Part shown: positions 10,578 through 23,351 of the stretch, piece by piece
Layout: each line of letters begins with the position of its first letter
Position numbering within the stretch: the first letter of the stretch is position 1
Assembly (NCBI GenBank): GCA_029204045.2
Contig: CM055071.1
Span: 16,079,161 to 16,143,160, forward strand
DNA from: Tillandsia leiboldiana
Lineage: Eukaryota > Streptophyta > Magnoliopsida > Poales > Bromeliaceae
Length of the DNA: 64,000 nucleotides
Reading direction: 5' to 3'
Translations under genes and position numbers: made by a program
The notes under the pieces: model-generated
What the model was told of the DNA's origin: nothing
What the model saw: the letters and a program-made list of their open reading frames with translations, nothing else
Database searches by the model: none

Positions 10578-11830
10578 TGTCACGCCCCGGGGTCGAAACT
10601 GCGACCCGGGCTCGCCAACAGATCCGCCGCCTATGCAAAACCCCGCACAGGCGAAGCGTTCAACCTGCAAGAAAAGGTACTACAGATAACAGATATCAGA
10701 GCTATAAATAAAAATCTGCTGTAAAACTAAAACCAACCACTGTACAACTAGAAATAATGGTACAATATCCATCTCCCGTAAGTGATATTCATACAATGTC
10801 CTCGGATACAATAAACCAAAACTCAACAGGAAGGTAAACCGAAATAAATCATCAATGTTCAGGCTCTCAATACATATCATATCCTCATAATACAACAGTC
10901 TCTCAAAAGAGGAAAATAAAATATACTAAACCACTGCTGTACTAAAGATCTCCACTGAAGGGGTACCGCTACTCTCCAACGACGGGTAGGGATCTAGCTC
11001 GCGACTCCCTCGCCTCGATCAACAACCGCAGAATCAGCAACACACGCTAGACTCTGCAAAACAAAGGAGTGAAAAGAAAGGGAGGGGGAATACCCCCAAC
11101 GGGTGTGAGAACTACACCAAAAAGGGAGTTCTCAGTGGGTACCGCCACCAGGCCCGACGATCTGCCCACTAAGTCCACTAGAGGCATAAGATAACCAATG
11201 CAGTAAAAACTGAACAAGAAAGCTGGAGACACTCAACAGCTACCATGCCTCTATCTAAATGCTCAAAAGGGGAAGGCCGATAGAAGATATGCAACCACTC
11301 GCACACAAGGTGCACAATCGACCCAATCGAGCTGGCTGCCACAACGGGTCCAGTCAAGCCTGCGCCTCCCTAGTGTATCAACATAGGGTGTCCAATCGGA
11401 CTAACTTGCTATCGAATAGTGGCTCATGCAGGCTATAGTCGAAATCCACTCTCTCTCTCAGAACGGATAGACTTAAGATGCTCAACCTCCCACACAACGG
11501 TCAAAGTACTCTCAACGACGCGGGACCACCGTCAAACCAAACGGCTCCCAACAACACTAACACTGGTCTAAACTCAGCTACCAGACTCCACTCAGCCCCC
11601 AGGCACGAGTGCAATAATAAAAGTACTTGCCTGCAATAAACCCAATCAATGGACCAGTAAGAACTGGTACTGCCTACTGTGCCTGCCATATCGGGTATGC
11701 TGGCCAACGCATAACACCGATGGGAAAAATGAGTCTCAAGGACTCAAAGCCTGTCTGTCGCACACTCCGGAGTGGCACTCGAGGGGAGCGACCCACATGA
11801 GTAAAGTATCTCAGTAACAAGTATCATAAG
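10578..11830 (-). mobile_element. Solo LTR C, left part
   Basis: It begins TGTCACGCCCCGGGG at 10578, directly after CGAAG (10573-10577). The sequence stops at 11830, where LTR D has inserted, and resumes at 27421. Both outer flanks carry CGAAG (also 30017-30021), so C is a single-LTR insertion in the copia element, left by LTR-LTR recombination. Total C sequence is about 3.85 kb. A GAGAACT...AGTTCTC stem-loop lies near 11108. Confidence 0.92.
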
Positions 11831-11836
11831 TGTCAC
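11831..11836 (-). mobile_element. Solo LTR D, first six bases
   Basis: TGTCAC (11831-11836) is the terminal hexamer of LTR D, split from the rest by the young element at 11837-23351. ATAAG precedes it at 11826-11830. The element duplicated GTCAC from this very terminus, so D continues at 23352/23357. Confidence 0.88.
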
Positions 11837-14800
11837 TGTCACGCCCCGGGGTCGAAACTGCGACCCGGGCTTGCCAACAGATCCGCCACCTATGCCAAAC
11901 CCGCATAGGCGAAGCGTCCTACCTGCAAAAAGAGCTACAGCTAACAGATATCAGAGCTAAAAGAAAAAAACTGCTATAGAAATAAAATCAACCACTGTAC
12001 AACTGAAGATAAAACAATAAGGTCCATCTCCCTAAAAGATAATCATACAATAACCTCGAGTACAAAACTCATAGCTCCACAGGGAGATATCTCAAATACA
12101 ACATCAGTGTACCAGCTCTCAATACATCACATCCTCACTACATCAATCTCTCAACAAAAGGAAAATAAATACTAATCTACCGACTAAACTGAAGATCTCC
12201 TCAAAAGGGGGTACCGCTACTCTCCAAAGATGGGTCTGGATCTAGCTCGCTACTCCCTCACCACGCACAGCAACCACAGAACGGCAACACCCGCCAAGAC
12301 TCTGCAAAACAAAGAGGAGAAAGGACAAAAGGGGGAAAACCCCCAACGGGCGTGAGAACTACGCAAAAGGGAGTTCTCAGTGGGTATCGCCGCAAGGCCC
12401 GACGATCTGCCCACCAAGACTACTAGAGGCAAAAGATAACCGATGCAGTAAAACTGAAAGAAGAAGCTGGAAACACTCTACAGCTACCATGCCTCTATCC
12501 AAATGCTCAAATGGGGAAACTCTGATGAAGATATGCAACACTCGCACACGAGGTGCTCAATCGACCCAATCGAGCTGACTGCCACATCGGGTCCAGTCAA
12601 ACCTGCGCCCACCTACAACCACCTCCCGCTGACGGGCAGGAATTACGTAGGGCGTCCAAACGGACTAACTCGCTATCGAGTGGTGGCTCATGCAGGCTAT
12701 AGTCATAATCCATGCTCTCTCTCTCTCAGAACGGATAGACTCAAGATGCTCAACCTCTCACACAATGGTCAAAGAACTCACAACGACCACGGGACCACCG
12801 TTGAACCCCGAACGGTTCCCAACAATACAAGCACTGGTCTAAACCAAGCTACTAGACTCCACTCGGTCCCCCAGGCACGAGTGTAACAAAAAGTATCAGC
12901 CTTAATAAACCCAATCGATAGACCAGTAATCACTGGTACTGCCTGCTCTGCTGTCGAACTCAAGAACCCTGCCTGGTGCCCGGCGCTCACACCGTGGAAA
13001 GCCTACTCCGGAGTGGCACTCGAGGGGAGCGACCCACACGAGTAAAGTATCACTGTATCAAGCATCACTGTGTCGAGTATCTCTGTAACCACTGTCTCAT
13101 AATAGCAGGACTGGATCAAGACTATGATCAAAGTGGGAAACTCCGTCCACTAATAAAAACCCCGATCTGATGCAATAGTACTCAAAAAGTGGGAAACACC
13201 ATCCCCTAGAACAATTCTGATACCCAATCTGATGCAATAGTAAACATCCGGTTAACCGCCCAAAGTCCGCGGTCACCGCAATAACCCACAACCCACAATT
13301 GGGTAAAATAGTCAAGACCCGGTCAACCGCCTACTGTCCGCGGTTGCCGCAATAACCCACAATCCAACATCAAGCACACCCTGTCTCTGACCCTAAGGTC
13401 CCAGCTACACTATCCCAAACCTCTACTCGAACCCGAGCAACATGACTCAAAAGTCTAAATAAAAAGGAGAAAGAAAGCAATCATGGTTTCTCCTAAGTCA
13501 AATTCCAATATGTAGTGCAGCAGTAAAAGATGGCCTAACTATATGTCCATACACATATGTCCATACAAGCATGCATTTGTCCTCAAGAAGAATAAAGAAA
13601 ATAAACCTCATGCCAAAATTATCAATGACCATACCTGTCCATAATTCTCAATCCATAATGGCTCCTCAGAGTAGAACCTGCACATAACTACATAATCCTA
13701 TCCCAATGCATAAACCATCCTCATAAAAGGTTATGTGCTAATATGGCATGATAATTAATCATATAGGGTATCCTTGCCTTAGATAAGCTTTCACTAATCA
13801 GCAACATGACTATTTGATTAATACCATTGTCATACAGTGAATAATTCACTTGCAATTTCCATAAAATCCTCATTGTTAAACTTACCGATCAATCCCAGCT
13901 ATTGTACCATTCACCTGCATGCAATGCTAACATATGAAAATTTAGAGAACCGTCCACCGGTTCCGGGAATAAGGCACCCACCTGAAAAGCTGACTGTCCA
14001 AAGCCCAACAGCTGAAAACACCAAATAACTCTAATCCCTTGCTCCAATAAGTTCAGCACACCCGTAACACTCCTGGCACAATACAAAGTCCACTAATTAC
14101 ACTAGGCTCCCAAATATAGCACTTAAAACCACATACAACCTCGAATTCTGAACTGTTAAATTATCACCTGCAGATAGTGCCCAGAAAATTCCAATAAAAA
14201 TATCACAGCGATCCTTGCGTCGATAGCTTCGAAACGGTACCTTGCACGCCCAAATCGGAGTTCGGTAAGCCAAGATATAAATTCGACAAGGTGGTACACT
14301 CAAGAGATTTCAGCACAAAAGACTGTAGCACTGTATACAGAGAAACAGTGATTCTCACCTCTGATGAAATCTCAGAAAAATCCAAGAAAAATACGAGCGC
14401 GTTCCTTGCGATCCGTAGATGAAAAAGTTGTATAAGCTCGTTTCTGTCTGACGCTCGTGCGCAAAGATATGGCCAAAACACCTCGATGCTGTCCCACAAA
14501 GCCAAACAGAAAATGGGTCACAGTGTTGCCTCGGGATCCGTGCCAAAGACTCGAAACGGGAAAGCGCGATCAAAACGGAAGATGAAGTACTACCTCTTAG
14601 GAGTCTGCCGGCGCAAGAATCACAGCAAAATGATCTCGGGGTAGCCCAGGGGAGCTAAAACACTGTCGCTGCGCCGAAGAAGAACCCAGGAATGCAACGT
14701 CGCGCCGCACCGAAAAATGGGGAACCTCGGGATTCGTGCCTCCAAAAATCCTAGAACTTGGCAGGAAGATCAAGGGTGAAGAGGTGAACAACTTTGCTTG

Positions 14801-15868
14801 AGGGGGCTCGGGCAGAAAGTGAAAGGGTTGAGAGAAAGAAAGCAAAGAAGGGGGGCTCGGGTTGGTATATATAGTGCTGGAGAAACAAATGGGAAAATTC
14901 CCATTCTGTCCGGGATTTCGGGCGCCCGGAAATTTCCGGGCGCGCACAGTGCGGCCCGGCCCACAACTTTCGGGCGCGCACAGTGCGGCCCGGTCCACCA
15001 CACAGCCCAGTCCACACTCCCCCGGGCCCCCACTGCACCCGGTGCACCTGCGCCCGCGAATGGCGACGCGACACGTGGCCCGGCAACCCGTGCACCACGC
15101 ACGTCGCGCCGTGGACCGCGCACGTCGCGGCTGACCCTTGCCGTACGGCCACCTGCCCCGGGCGTACGGCACCTGCCCCGGCCAACGACTCCACAGGTTG
15201 TGTGGACCGGGAGCACAACACCGAACCAACCACCTCACGCCACGTGTCCACCCGGTCTACCGTGCACCCGGACCAAAATTCAGTGGACCGCGCCTGCTGA
15301 ACCGGCCAACCGGAAAGCGCCACGTGGCACCGCCCTGGTGCACGACCCCCGCGGTGGACCGCGCACCTGACCGCGCGCCCGGGCGCCTGCCCGCGCCCTG
15401 CCCGCGCCGCGTGCCGCCGCCTGCCGCCTGCCCGAGGCCGCGCCGCCGCCCGCCGGCACCGCCCGCCGCCGCCGGCCGCCGCCGGCGATCGCCGGAAACA
15501 CTGTTCCGGCGTGAACAGTACCCGCAAGCTCAAAAACAGTAAGTAAATAGCCCATCTTGACCGTTTTCGCGCGCTGATTCCAAATCCGGCGTCCATTTTG
15601 CCAAATTCCAATCCTATAATTTGCCGGAGGCTCCCGGAAAGGTATTTTTAATCCGAAATCCGCGCCGAGCCTAAATTTGATATCCACTCCTCGCGTAAAC
15701 TGTTCTAAACATCCGATGGGGTCCCCCGATTACCTACGAGATCCATTTTAAGCCCCGAGTCCATCTCTTGTGTCCAAACTGGCGCGTGAACACCGCCGAC
15801 ATGCCACGTAGGCTTCCAGAAGCTGCTGGTCACACTGTAGAAGCCCTGCAAAGATCCGGGTCACCACA
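11837..15868 (-). mobile_element. 3' LTR of the young LARD-like element
   Basis: 4,032 bp, TGTCACGCC...TCACCACA on the plus strand. It carries the LTR-terminal hairpin (11841 onward), the GAGAACT stem-loop (about 12354), GTGGGAAAC blocks, a TATATATA box at 14866-14873 (minus) and a GC-rich U3 with three CACGTG sites (15069-15330). The sequence matches 19319-23351 almost base for base. Confidence 0.95.
14866..14873 (-). promoter_or_regulatory. TATA box of left LARD LTR
   Basis: TATATATA is followed on the minus strand by a C/T-rich leader and preceded by the GC-rich U3 with CACGTG sites. The partner LTR has the same box at 22348-22355. Confidence 0.6.
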
Positions 15869-15905
15869 TCCTCCCCCACTAGAAGAAAGTTTCGTCCTCG
15901 AAACT
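15869..15905 (-). other. Polypurine tract and adjacent hairpin, LARD element
   Basis: On the minus strand AGTGGGGGAGGA ends exactly at the 3' LTR TGTGGTGACC, the position of a plus-strand-primer polypurine tract. Next to it AGTTTCG (15888-15894) pairs with CGAAACT (15899-15905) over a 4-nt loop. Confidence 0.8.
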
Positions 15906-17099
15906 AAGGCAACTCCCAAGGAGTCCCAGAAACCAGGGGTCAATACTCAACACCGCCGTCTCCAGCTCCCAAGTCACCTATCACTCCCCGTGATTACTCC
16001 TCAGCAACAACAACAGCAACAACCAGTACGGCATAGCCCGATTGCGCAATTCCCTCACCTCACGAGTCGGAATTCGCAACGGCGTCCCTCGTACTCCAAA
16101 CTCTTACAGACCCCAAAAGGAACGAGTCAAACACGGGCGAGGGGTCCAAAACATGACACTCCAGAGCTGAGACGCAGAAAAACCTCAAAAACTCCAACAA
16201 AAGGCGGGGGGAAAAGGAACAAACAGCCTGAGTAACACGCTCTAAAATCACTACCAAGAGCCAGCTCAACCAAAGCGACCCGAATCACAATCACACAAAC
16301 ACCTGCACAGAAAAGGGGCCCTAACCAGCAGGGGTTCACACTCAGTCGCCCTCAAAACTCAACCACCAAAGTGGATTGCTCAGCCGCAGCCTCTCATCAA
16401 AAGGGATCCTCTGGGACACAAACTCGAACTCTGTACACCAGAATGGCCCCACACAGCGCCAGCTATGGAACCGTCAAACTCGACTCCCAAATAGCTCTTC
16501 TGCTCCAGGCATCCGCCACCACAGTGGCTCTGTCGGGGTGATACTGGATGCTCACAAAATCCAATGGTGGCTCTACAGCCACTACGGGAGGTATCACAAC
16601 AACTCGCAAATCCATCTCCCACCACTGACTAGGTTAGAATCGGCGCTGGTACCAATCTCATCACCCGGTCATCAAGTTCTGCTGGCACTATCCGGTCCAA
16701 AAACTCCTCACCCCAACAATGACCGTCGATCTCGGCCAGTCTTATATAGCATCCACTTTGGCCGAATTTCCACCGCCGCCCCTTCGGCTAGAAGAAGTAG
16801 TCCAGGAAGATATGCTCTCGAAGCTAAAGCTTGTACCACAACGACTAGGCATAAAGCTTCATCCCCCACAGACTTGTCACATCGTCAACAAATGCTGCAC
16901 AAGCTCTAAACCACTCAGGGAGGGGGTAAAACCAAAATATCCCAGGAGAACGCCGCTATCAAACCGTTCAAGCCCAACTGAAACACAGAATTCCTCAATC
17001 TAGAGGCAACAGGGCATTAGTCAATCCATTGGCTTCACTGTACTCATATTTCCCTACCGTGTCCTGAACACCAACTAGACAATGCCCTCAGCTGAAATT

Positions 17100-17470
17100 C
17101 CAAATTGGCGCAGGCATCAAACAATAACTGCCGAAATATAGCTCCTTCAAAAGGTTCTAAATAATACCTGGACCTGCCAGGACTCCAATCCCAAAGGGCT
17201 CTCACCGTCGTGTATCAACGACGTAGCACTAGGTCAAACAGACCCTCTATCCATCAAATCCACGCACCTAAGAAATCAACTCTCGCAGCTCTAAAGGCGA
17301 TATCCAATGAGGGGCTATTGAAGTTGGCGCGGTTTCCAGAATCACGTCAATCGCAATCTTAATCTTCCTTTCTGGCGGCCTAATCATCGGCTTAGGTGGA
17401 CTCACACCTGGGATTTCATGGGCAATAGGGACATCCTTAAGTCCCGCTGCCGCCGTAGGCACCTCTCACA
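17100..17470 (-). pseudogene. pol: Degenerate Ty3/gypsy pol (RT N-terminal linker)
   Basis: A 64-codon minus-strand frame at 17268-17462 contains PPERKIKIAIDVILETAPTSI followed by a degenerate APHWISPLELRELIS. This lines up with the conserved gypsy stretch just before the RT (LPP-R-EF-IDL-PGT-PIS, YRMAP-EL-ELK). About 80 bp downstream another frame reads SPFGIGVL, like the SPWGAPVLFVKK motif. The frame is broken in several places and the YVDD motif was not found. It is a relic of an autonomous ancestor. I recognise the family only by these short motifs. Confidence 0.55.
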
Positions 17471-17579
17471 CGGACGCTGCAACCTGTGTGCTCAATTAGT
17501 CTCAACAAACAAAATGCCTTCCATTATCTGCCTCGCAGAAAGTCAAAGTCCTTTCTTTCCGTAGTCAAACATCCTGTGG

Positions 17580-18135
17580 CACTATGCCAACCGATCCCAA
17601 GCACTGGGTGAAAACACTGAACTGCCACCCATATCAAGAGGTTTGCTGGTATAACTCATGGTCTCAACGACACTGAACAAAACCCACAAGCCTCCTTCAC
17701 ATGCATAACACCGATGGTATTCTGTACCTCTAGTGCACGTGGTAACAACTCTGCCTCTAGTCCATGCCGGAATGCAACATGTCCTAACTCCGACTGCCAT
17801 GAAAAAATCACACCTGCGACAACTCAATCCACTACCGTGGCGCCCTCCAACCGGGCGGCACAGATTCATTCGCTCGATCCAAGTGGTCGTCGCTCAGCCT
17901 GCCAAAATATCTAGACCAATCACAAAGGGAGCACGACCTCTGTGCATGCTCACACTGAGATGCCGAACGTGGTCTCTCGCAACCAACCAATCCACGCTAC
18001 CGCTGCGCCACTCTGATAAAAGGGCTGTAGCTGTCATCGGGGTCCACCCAACCCCTGACGTCTCAGAAATCCACCTGGGTATCATCATCATACGACCAAG
18101 CACAATGGATTCATGCAGTTCCTTATACAATTATC
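17580..18135 (-). pseudogene. Possible protease-region relic of gypsy pol
   Basis: Upstream of the RT relic on the minus strand lies a frame with GRAPFVIGLDILAG, which resembles the gypsy protease-end motif (FDVILGMDWL). The neighbouring frame after it is out of register and no D(S/T)GA motif was found intact. The order protease-like then RT-like fits pol, which is the main support. Confidence 0.35.
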
Positions 18136-19116
18136 CTTACTAAGCTTACCCCTCAATCACATATATCGCACCCCAAACATGCCAGTTATCAATCACACAG
18201 GGTAACATCCCCCCTTGGGTAAGCTTTACATTAACCATCCACAAGGATATCCACCACCCAGGAAAGCAAAACGAAAATGCCTCTGCCTGCCGATCTGTCC
18301 TCCATCACCTAGCGCCAAGCGCCTCCCTCCAGAACTCGCCTCTAGCGGCAGATCCCCATCCAAGGAACTTCAGTGTCCAGCTCCAAACACAATGCCTACA
18401 CCGACGAGGCATCCACAGTCCGAAACCCGAACAGGAGGGACCGAAAAGAAACTAAGGAGTATCCTGGCGCAATCCACTCCCAATCTCACTTATCCTATGT
18501 GCCTCGTCCCTCTAAACCTGGAGCGCCAGTTCAACAACTGCATAAACTCTCTAGCACAGGGAGGCTCTCAATTGATCACTCCATCACCCCCAACCACGAC
18601 TCTGCCTCCAAAGGCTCCAAACTCAATCTTACGAGTCGGGGTGGTTTATCTGCCAATCTGGCTTGCTAAATCAAACATGCCCCACAGCTCCTCTGCTGTC
18701 AACCATCCACCCTACCTTAGTGCCTTGGCACTAAACATTGGCACGGAGGGGGCCACTCGCTCTATTGGCACTACAAAAATCCCTGCCGCTGAGGGTAATA
18801 CATCCTGGTGGTCTCAGAAGAAAAGTACTGTCAGGCTGCCCACTGCTCTGACAACTACGTCACCAAACTAGCTGCTCACTCTGCCGCTGATATGCCTCCG
18901 ACAATCCTGTCATCTGGGTCCGGAGTTCTCTGACCTCAATCCGGGTATCCGGCCCAAAACCAACCGCTCAAGCTCAACTGCCATGACAGGATGCACAAGG
19001 GTCCCAAACCCAGCGTCGGGGAGACACCGCTCACCACGACGAAACCACAAATCAGCACACAACAACGCTCGACCCAATCCGGCGAAAGTCTAGAGCATGT
19101 TACCCGTTCCACAGCG

Positions 19117-19140
19117 TTATGTTGTCTGCAGCCAACATAA
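19117..19140 (-). other. Leader hairpin of LARD element (possible dimerisation site)
   Basis: TTATGTTG (19117-19124) pairs with CAACATAA (19133-19140) over TCTGCAGC, whose core CTGCAG is a palindrome. The next pair outward is G19116-C19141, where the gag-only elements have A-T. It lies 160 nt from the PBS. Confidence 0.6.
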
Positions 19141-19299
19141 CTACTTAGGAGAATAAACATGCCAATCACTCATCCCGTCCCTCGGGAGAGGTGCAAAACT
19201 CAATCAGGACTCTCGCTACAAATCACGACTCTCACGAAGTCATCCTAGGGTCCAACCACAAGCCTAGGGTTTCTAAGTCCACCATGACCTACAACCTAG

Positions 19300-19311
19300 G
19301 CTCTGATACCA
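19300..19311 (-). other. Primer binding site of LARD element
   Basis: The minus strand reads TGGTATCAGAGC, complementary to the 3' end region of plant initiator-Met tRNA, 7 bp from the 5' LTR end at 19319. Confidence 0.92.
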
Positions 19312-19318
19312 CCTAATC

Positions 19319-22300
19319 TGTCACGCCCCGGGGTCGAAACTGCGACCCGGGCTCGCCAACAGATCCGCCACCTATGCCAAACCCGCATAGGCGAAGCGTC
19401 CTACCTGCAAAAAGAGCTACAGCTAACAGATATAAGAGCTAAAAGAAAAAAACTGCTATAGAAATAAAATCAACCACTGTACAACTGAAGATAAAACAAT
19501 AAGGTCCATCTCCCTAAAAGATAATCATACAATAACCTCGAGTACAAAACTCATAGCTCCACAGGGAGATATCTCAAATACAACATCAGTGTACCAGCTC
19601 TCAATACATCACATCCTCACTACATCAATCTCTCAACAAAAGGAAAATAAATACTAATCTACCGACTAAACTGAAGATTTCCTCAAAAGGGGGTACCGCT
19701 ACTCTCCAAAGATGGGTCTGGATCTAGCTCGCTACTCCCTCACCACGCACAGCAACCACAGAACGGCAACACCCGCCAAGACTCTGCAAAACAAAGAGGA
19801 GAAAGGACAAAAGGGGGAAAACCCCCAACGGGCGTGAGAACTACGCAAAAGGGAGTTCTCAGTGGGTATCGCCGCAAGGCCCGACGATCTGCCCACCAAG
19901 ACTACTAGAGGCAAAAGATAACCGATGCAGTAAAACTGAAAGAAGAAGCTGGAAACACTCTACAGCTACCATGCCTCTATCCAAATGCTCAAATGGGGAA
20001 ACTCTGATGAAGATATGCAACACTCGCACACGAGGTGCTCAATCGACCCAATCGAGCTGACTGCCACATCGGGTCCAGTCAAACCTGCGCCCACCTACAA
20101 CCACCTCCCGCTGACGGGCAGGAATTACGTAGGGCGTCCAAACGGACTAACTCGCTATCGAGTAGTGGCTCATGCAGGCTATAGTCATAATCCATGCTCT
20201 CTCTCTCTCAGAACGGATAGACTCAAGATGCTCAACCTCTCACACAATGGTCAAAGAACTCACAACGACCACGGGACCACCGTCGAACCCCGAACGGTTC
20301 CCAACAATACAAGCACTGGTCTAAACCAAGCTACTAGACTCCACTCGGTCCCCCAGGCACGAGTGTAACAAAAAGTATCAGCCTGAATAAACCCAATCGA
20401 TAGACCAGTAATCACTGGTACTGCCTGCTCTGCTGTCGAACTCAAGAACCCTGCCTGGTGCCCGGCGCTCACACCGTGGAAAGCCTACTCCGGAGTGGCA
20501 CTTGAGGGGAGCGACCCACACGAGTAAAGTATCACTGTATCAAGCATCACTGTGTCGAGTATCTCTGTAACCACTGTCTCATAATAGCAGGACTGGATCA
20601 AGACTATGATCAAAGTGGGAAACTCCGTCCACTAATAAAAACCCCGATCTGATGCAATAGTACTCAAAAAGTGGGAAACACCATCCCCTAGAACAATTCT
20701 GATACCCAATCTGATGCAATAGTAAACATCCGGTTAACCGCCCAAAGTCCGCGGTCACCGCAATAACCCACAACCCACAATTGGGTAAAATAGTCAAGAC
20801 CCGGTCAACCGCCTACTGTCCGCGGTTGCCGCAATAACCCACAATCCAACATCAAGCACACCCTGTCTCTGACCCTAAGGTCCCAGCTACACTATCCCAA
20901 ACCTCTGCTCGAACCCGAGCAACATGACTCAAAAGTCTAAATAAAAAGGAGAAAGAAAGCAATCATGGTTTCTCCTAAGTTAAATTCCAATATGTAGTGC
21001 AGCAGTAAAAGATGGCCTAACTATATGTCCATACACATATGTCCATACAAGCATGCATTTGTCCTCAAGAAGAATAAAGAAAATAAACCTCATGCCAAAA
21101 TTATCAATGACCATACCTGTCCATAATTCTCAATCCATAATGGCTCCTCAGAGTAGAACCTGCACATAACTACATAATCCTATCCCAATGCATAAACCAT
21201 CCTCATAAAAGGTTATGTGCTAATATGGCATGATAATTAATCATATAGGGTATCCTTGCCTTAGATAAGCTTTCACTAATCAGCAACATGACTATTTGAT
21301 TAATACCATTGTCATACAGTGAATAATTCACTTGCAATTTCCATAAAATCCTCATTGTTAAACTTACCGATCAATCCCAGCTATTGTACCATTCACCTGC
21401 ATGCAATGCTAACATATGAAAATTTAGAGAACCGTCCACCGGTTCCGGGAATAAGGCACCCACCTGAAAAGCTGGCTGTCCAAAGCCCAACAGCTGAAAA
21501 CACCAAATAACTCTAATCCCTTGCTCCAATAAGTTCAGCACACCCGTAACACTCCTGGCACAATACAAAGTCCACTAATTACACTAGGCTCCCAAATATA
21601 GCACTTAAAACCACATACAACCTCGAATTCTGAACTGTTAAATTATCACCTGCAGATAGTGCCCAGAAAATTCCAATAAAAATATCACAGCGATCCTTGC
21701 GTCGATAGCTTCGAAACGGTACCTTGCACGCCCAAATCGGAGTTCGGTAAGCCAAGATATAAATTCGACAAGGTGGTACACTCAAGAGATTTCAGCACAA
21801 AAGACTGTAGCACTGTATACAGAGAAACAGTGATTCTCACCTCTGATGAAATCTCAGAAAAATCCAAGAAAAATACGAGCGCGTTCCTTGCGATCCGTAG
21901 ATGAAAAAGTTGTATAAGCTCGTTTCTGTCTGACGCTCGTGCGCAAAGATATGGCCAAAACACCTCGATGCTGTCCCACAAAGCCAAACAGAAAATGGGT
22001 CACAGTGTTGCCTCGGGATCCGTGCCAAAGACTCGAAACGGGAAAGCGCGATCAAAACGGAAGATGAAGTCCTACCTCTTAGGAGTCTGCCGGCGCAAGA
22101 ATCACAGCAAAATGATCTCGGGGTAGCCCAGGGGAGCTAAAACACTATCGCTGCGCCGAAGAAGAACCCAGGAATGCAACGTTGCGCCGCACCGAAAAAT
22201 GGGGAACCTCGGGATTCGTGCCCCCAAAAATCCTAGAACTTGGCAGGAAGATCAAGGGTGAAGAGGTGAACAACTTTGCTTGAGGGGGCTCGGGCAGAAA

Positions 22301-23351
22301 GTGAAAGGGTTGAGAGAAAGAAAGCAAAGAAGGGGGGCTCGGGTTGGTATATATAGTGCTGGAGAAACAAATGGGAAAATTCCCATTCTGTCCGGGATTT
22401 CGGGCGCCCGGAAATTTCCGGGCGCGCACAGTGCGGCCCGGCCCACAACTTTCGGGCGCGCACAGTGCGGCCCGGTCCACCACACAGCCCAGTCCACACT
22501 CCCCCGGGCCCCCACTACACCCGGTGCACCTGCGCCCGCGAATGGCGACGCGACACGTGGCCCGGCAACCCGTGCACCACGCACGTCGCGCCGTGGACCG
22601 CGCACGTCGCGGCTGACCCGGGCCGTACGGCCACCTGCCCCGGGCGTACGGCACCTGCCCCGGCCAACGACTCCACAGGTTGTGTGGACCGGGAGCACAA
22701 CACCGAACCAACCACCTCACGCCACGTGTCCACCCGGTCTACCGTGCACCCGGACCAAAATTCAGTGGACCGCGCCTGCTGAACCGGCCAACCGGAAAGC
22801 GCCACGTGGCACCGCCCTGGTGCACGACCCCCCGCGGTGGACCGCGCACCTGACCGCGCGCCCGGGCGCCTGCCCGCGCCCTGCCCGCGCCGCGTGCCGC
22901 CGCCTGCCGCCTGCCCGAGGCCGCGCCGCCGCCCGCCGGCACCGCCCGCCGCCGCCGGCCGCCGCCGGCGATCGCCGGAAACACTGTTCCGGCGTGAACA
23001 GTACCCGCAAGCTCAAAAACAGTAAGTAAATAGCCCATCTTGACCGTTTTCGCGCGCTGATTCCAAATCCGGCGTCCATTTTGCCAAATTCCAATCCTAT
23101 AATTTGCCGGAGGCTCCCGGAAAGGTATTTTTAATCCGAAATCCGCGCCGAGCCTAAATTTGATATCCACTCCTCGCGTAAACTGTTCTAAACATCCGAT
23201 GGGGTCCCCCGATTACCTACGAGATCCATTTTAAGCCCCGAGTCCATCTCTTGTGTCCAAACTGGCGCGCGAACACCGCCGACATGCCACGTAGGCTTCC
23301 AGAAGCTGCTGGTCACACTGTAGAAGCCCTGCAAAGATCCGGGTCACCACA
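19319..23351 (-). mobile_element. 5' LTR of the young LARD-like element
   Basis: 4,033 bp, near-identical partner of 11837-15868. It drives minus-strand transcription from TATATATA at 22348-22355. Differences from its partner are mostly C/T or G/A transitions (for example at 19678 and 20165), plus one extra C near 22830. Confidence 0.95.

Larger units (their letters stand above)
15869..19318 (-). other. Interior of the LARD-like element
   Basis: 3,450 bp between the LTRs. From the polypurine tract side, the first ~600 bp is homologous to the interior of element E (39930-40477), including AAAAGGGATCCTCT. The middle has degraded pol. The last ~240 bp (19080-19318) is a leader homologous to the gag-only elements: GCGAAAGTCTAGAG, the leader hairpin, GGAGAATAAACATGCCAATCACTCATCCC, then the PBS. 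Open frames are short and disagree in frame. A small CAA-rich run occurs at 16000-16025. Confidence 0.85.
11837..23351 (-). mobile_element. Complete young large non-autonomous LTR element (LARD-like)
   Basis: A full 11.5-kb element has two LTRs (11837-15868 and 19319-23351) around a 3.45-kb interior, flanked by a perfect 5-bp duplication GTCAC (11832-11836 and 23352-23356). Its sense strand is minus: PBS beside the right LTR and polypurine tract beside the left LTR. Comparing the LTRs by eye I found about 18 substitutions and one single-base indel in 4,032 bp, so insertion was recent. The interior has only broken fragments of Ty3/gypsy pol and no usable gag or pol frame. It was therefore presumably mobilised by proteins from another element. 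The family has a relative in opposite orientation at 61654. Confidence 0.95.

Noticed and set aside
14597..15611. Long frames in the U3 of the LARD LTRs, repeated at 22145-23170
   Set aside because: Present twice only because the LTR is duplicated. Frame and content follow GC-rich U3 sequence, and nothing resembles a known protein.
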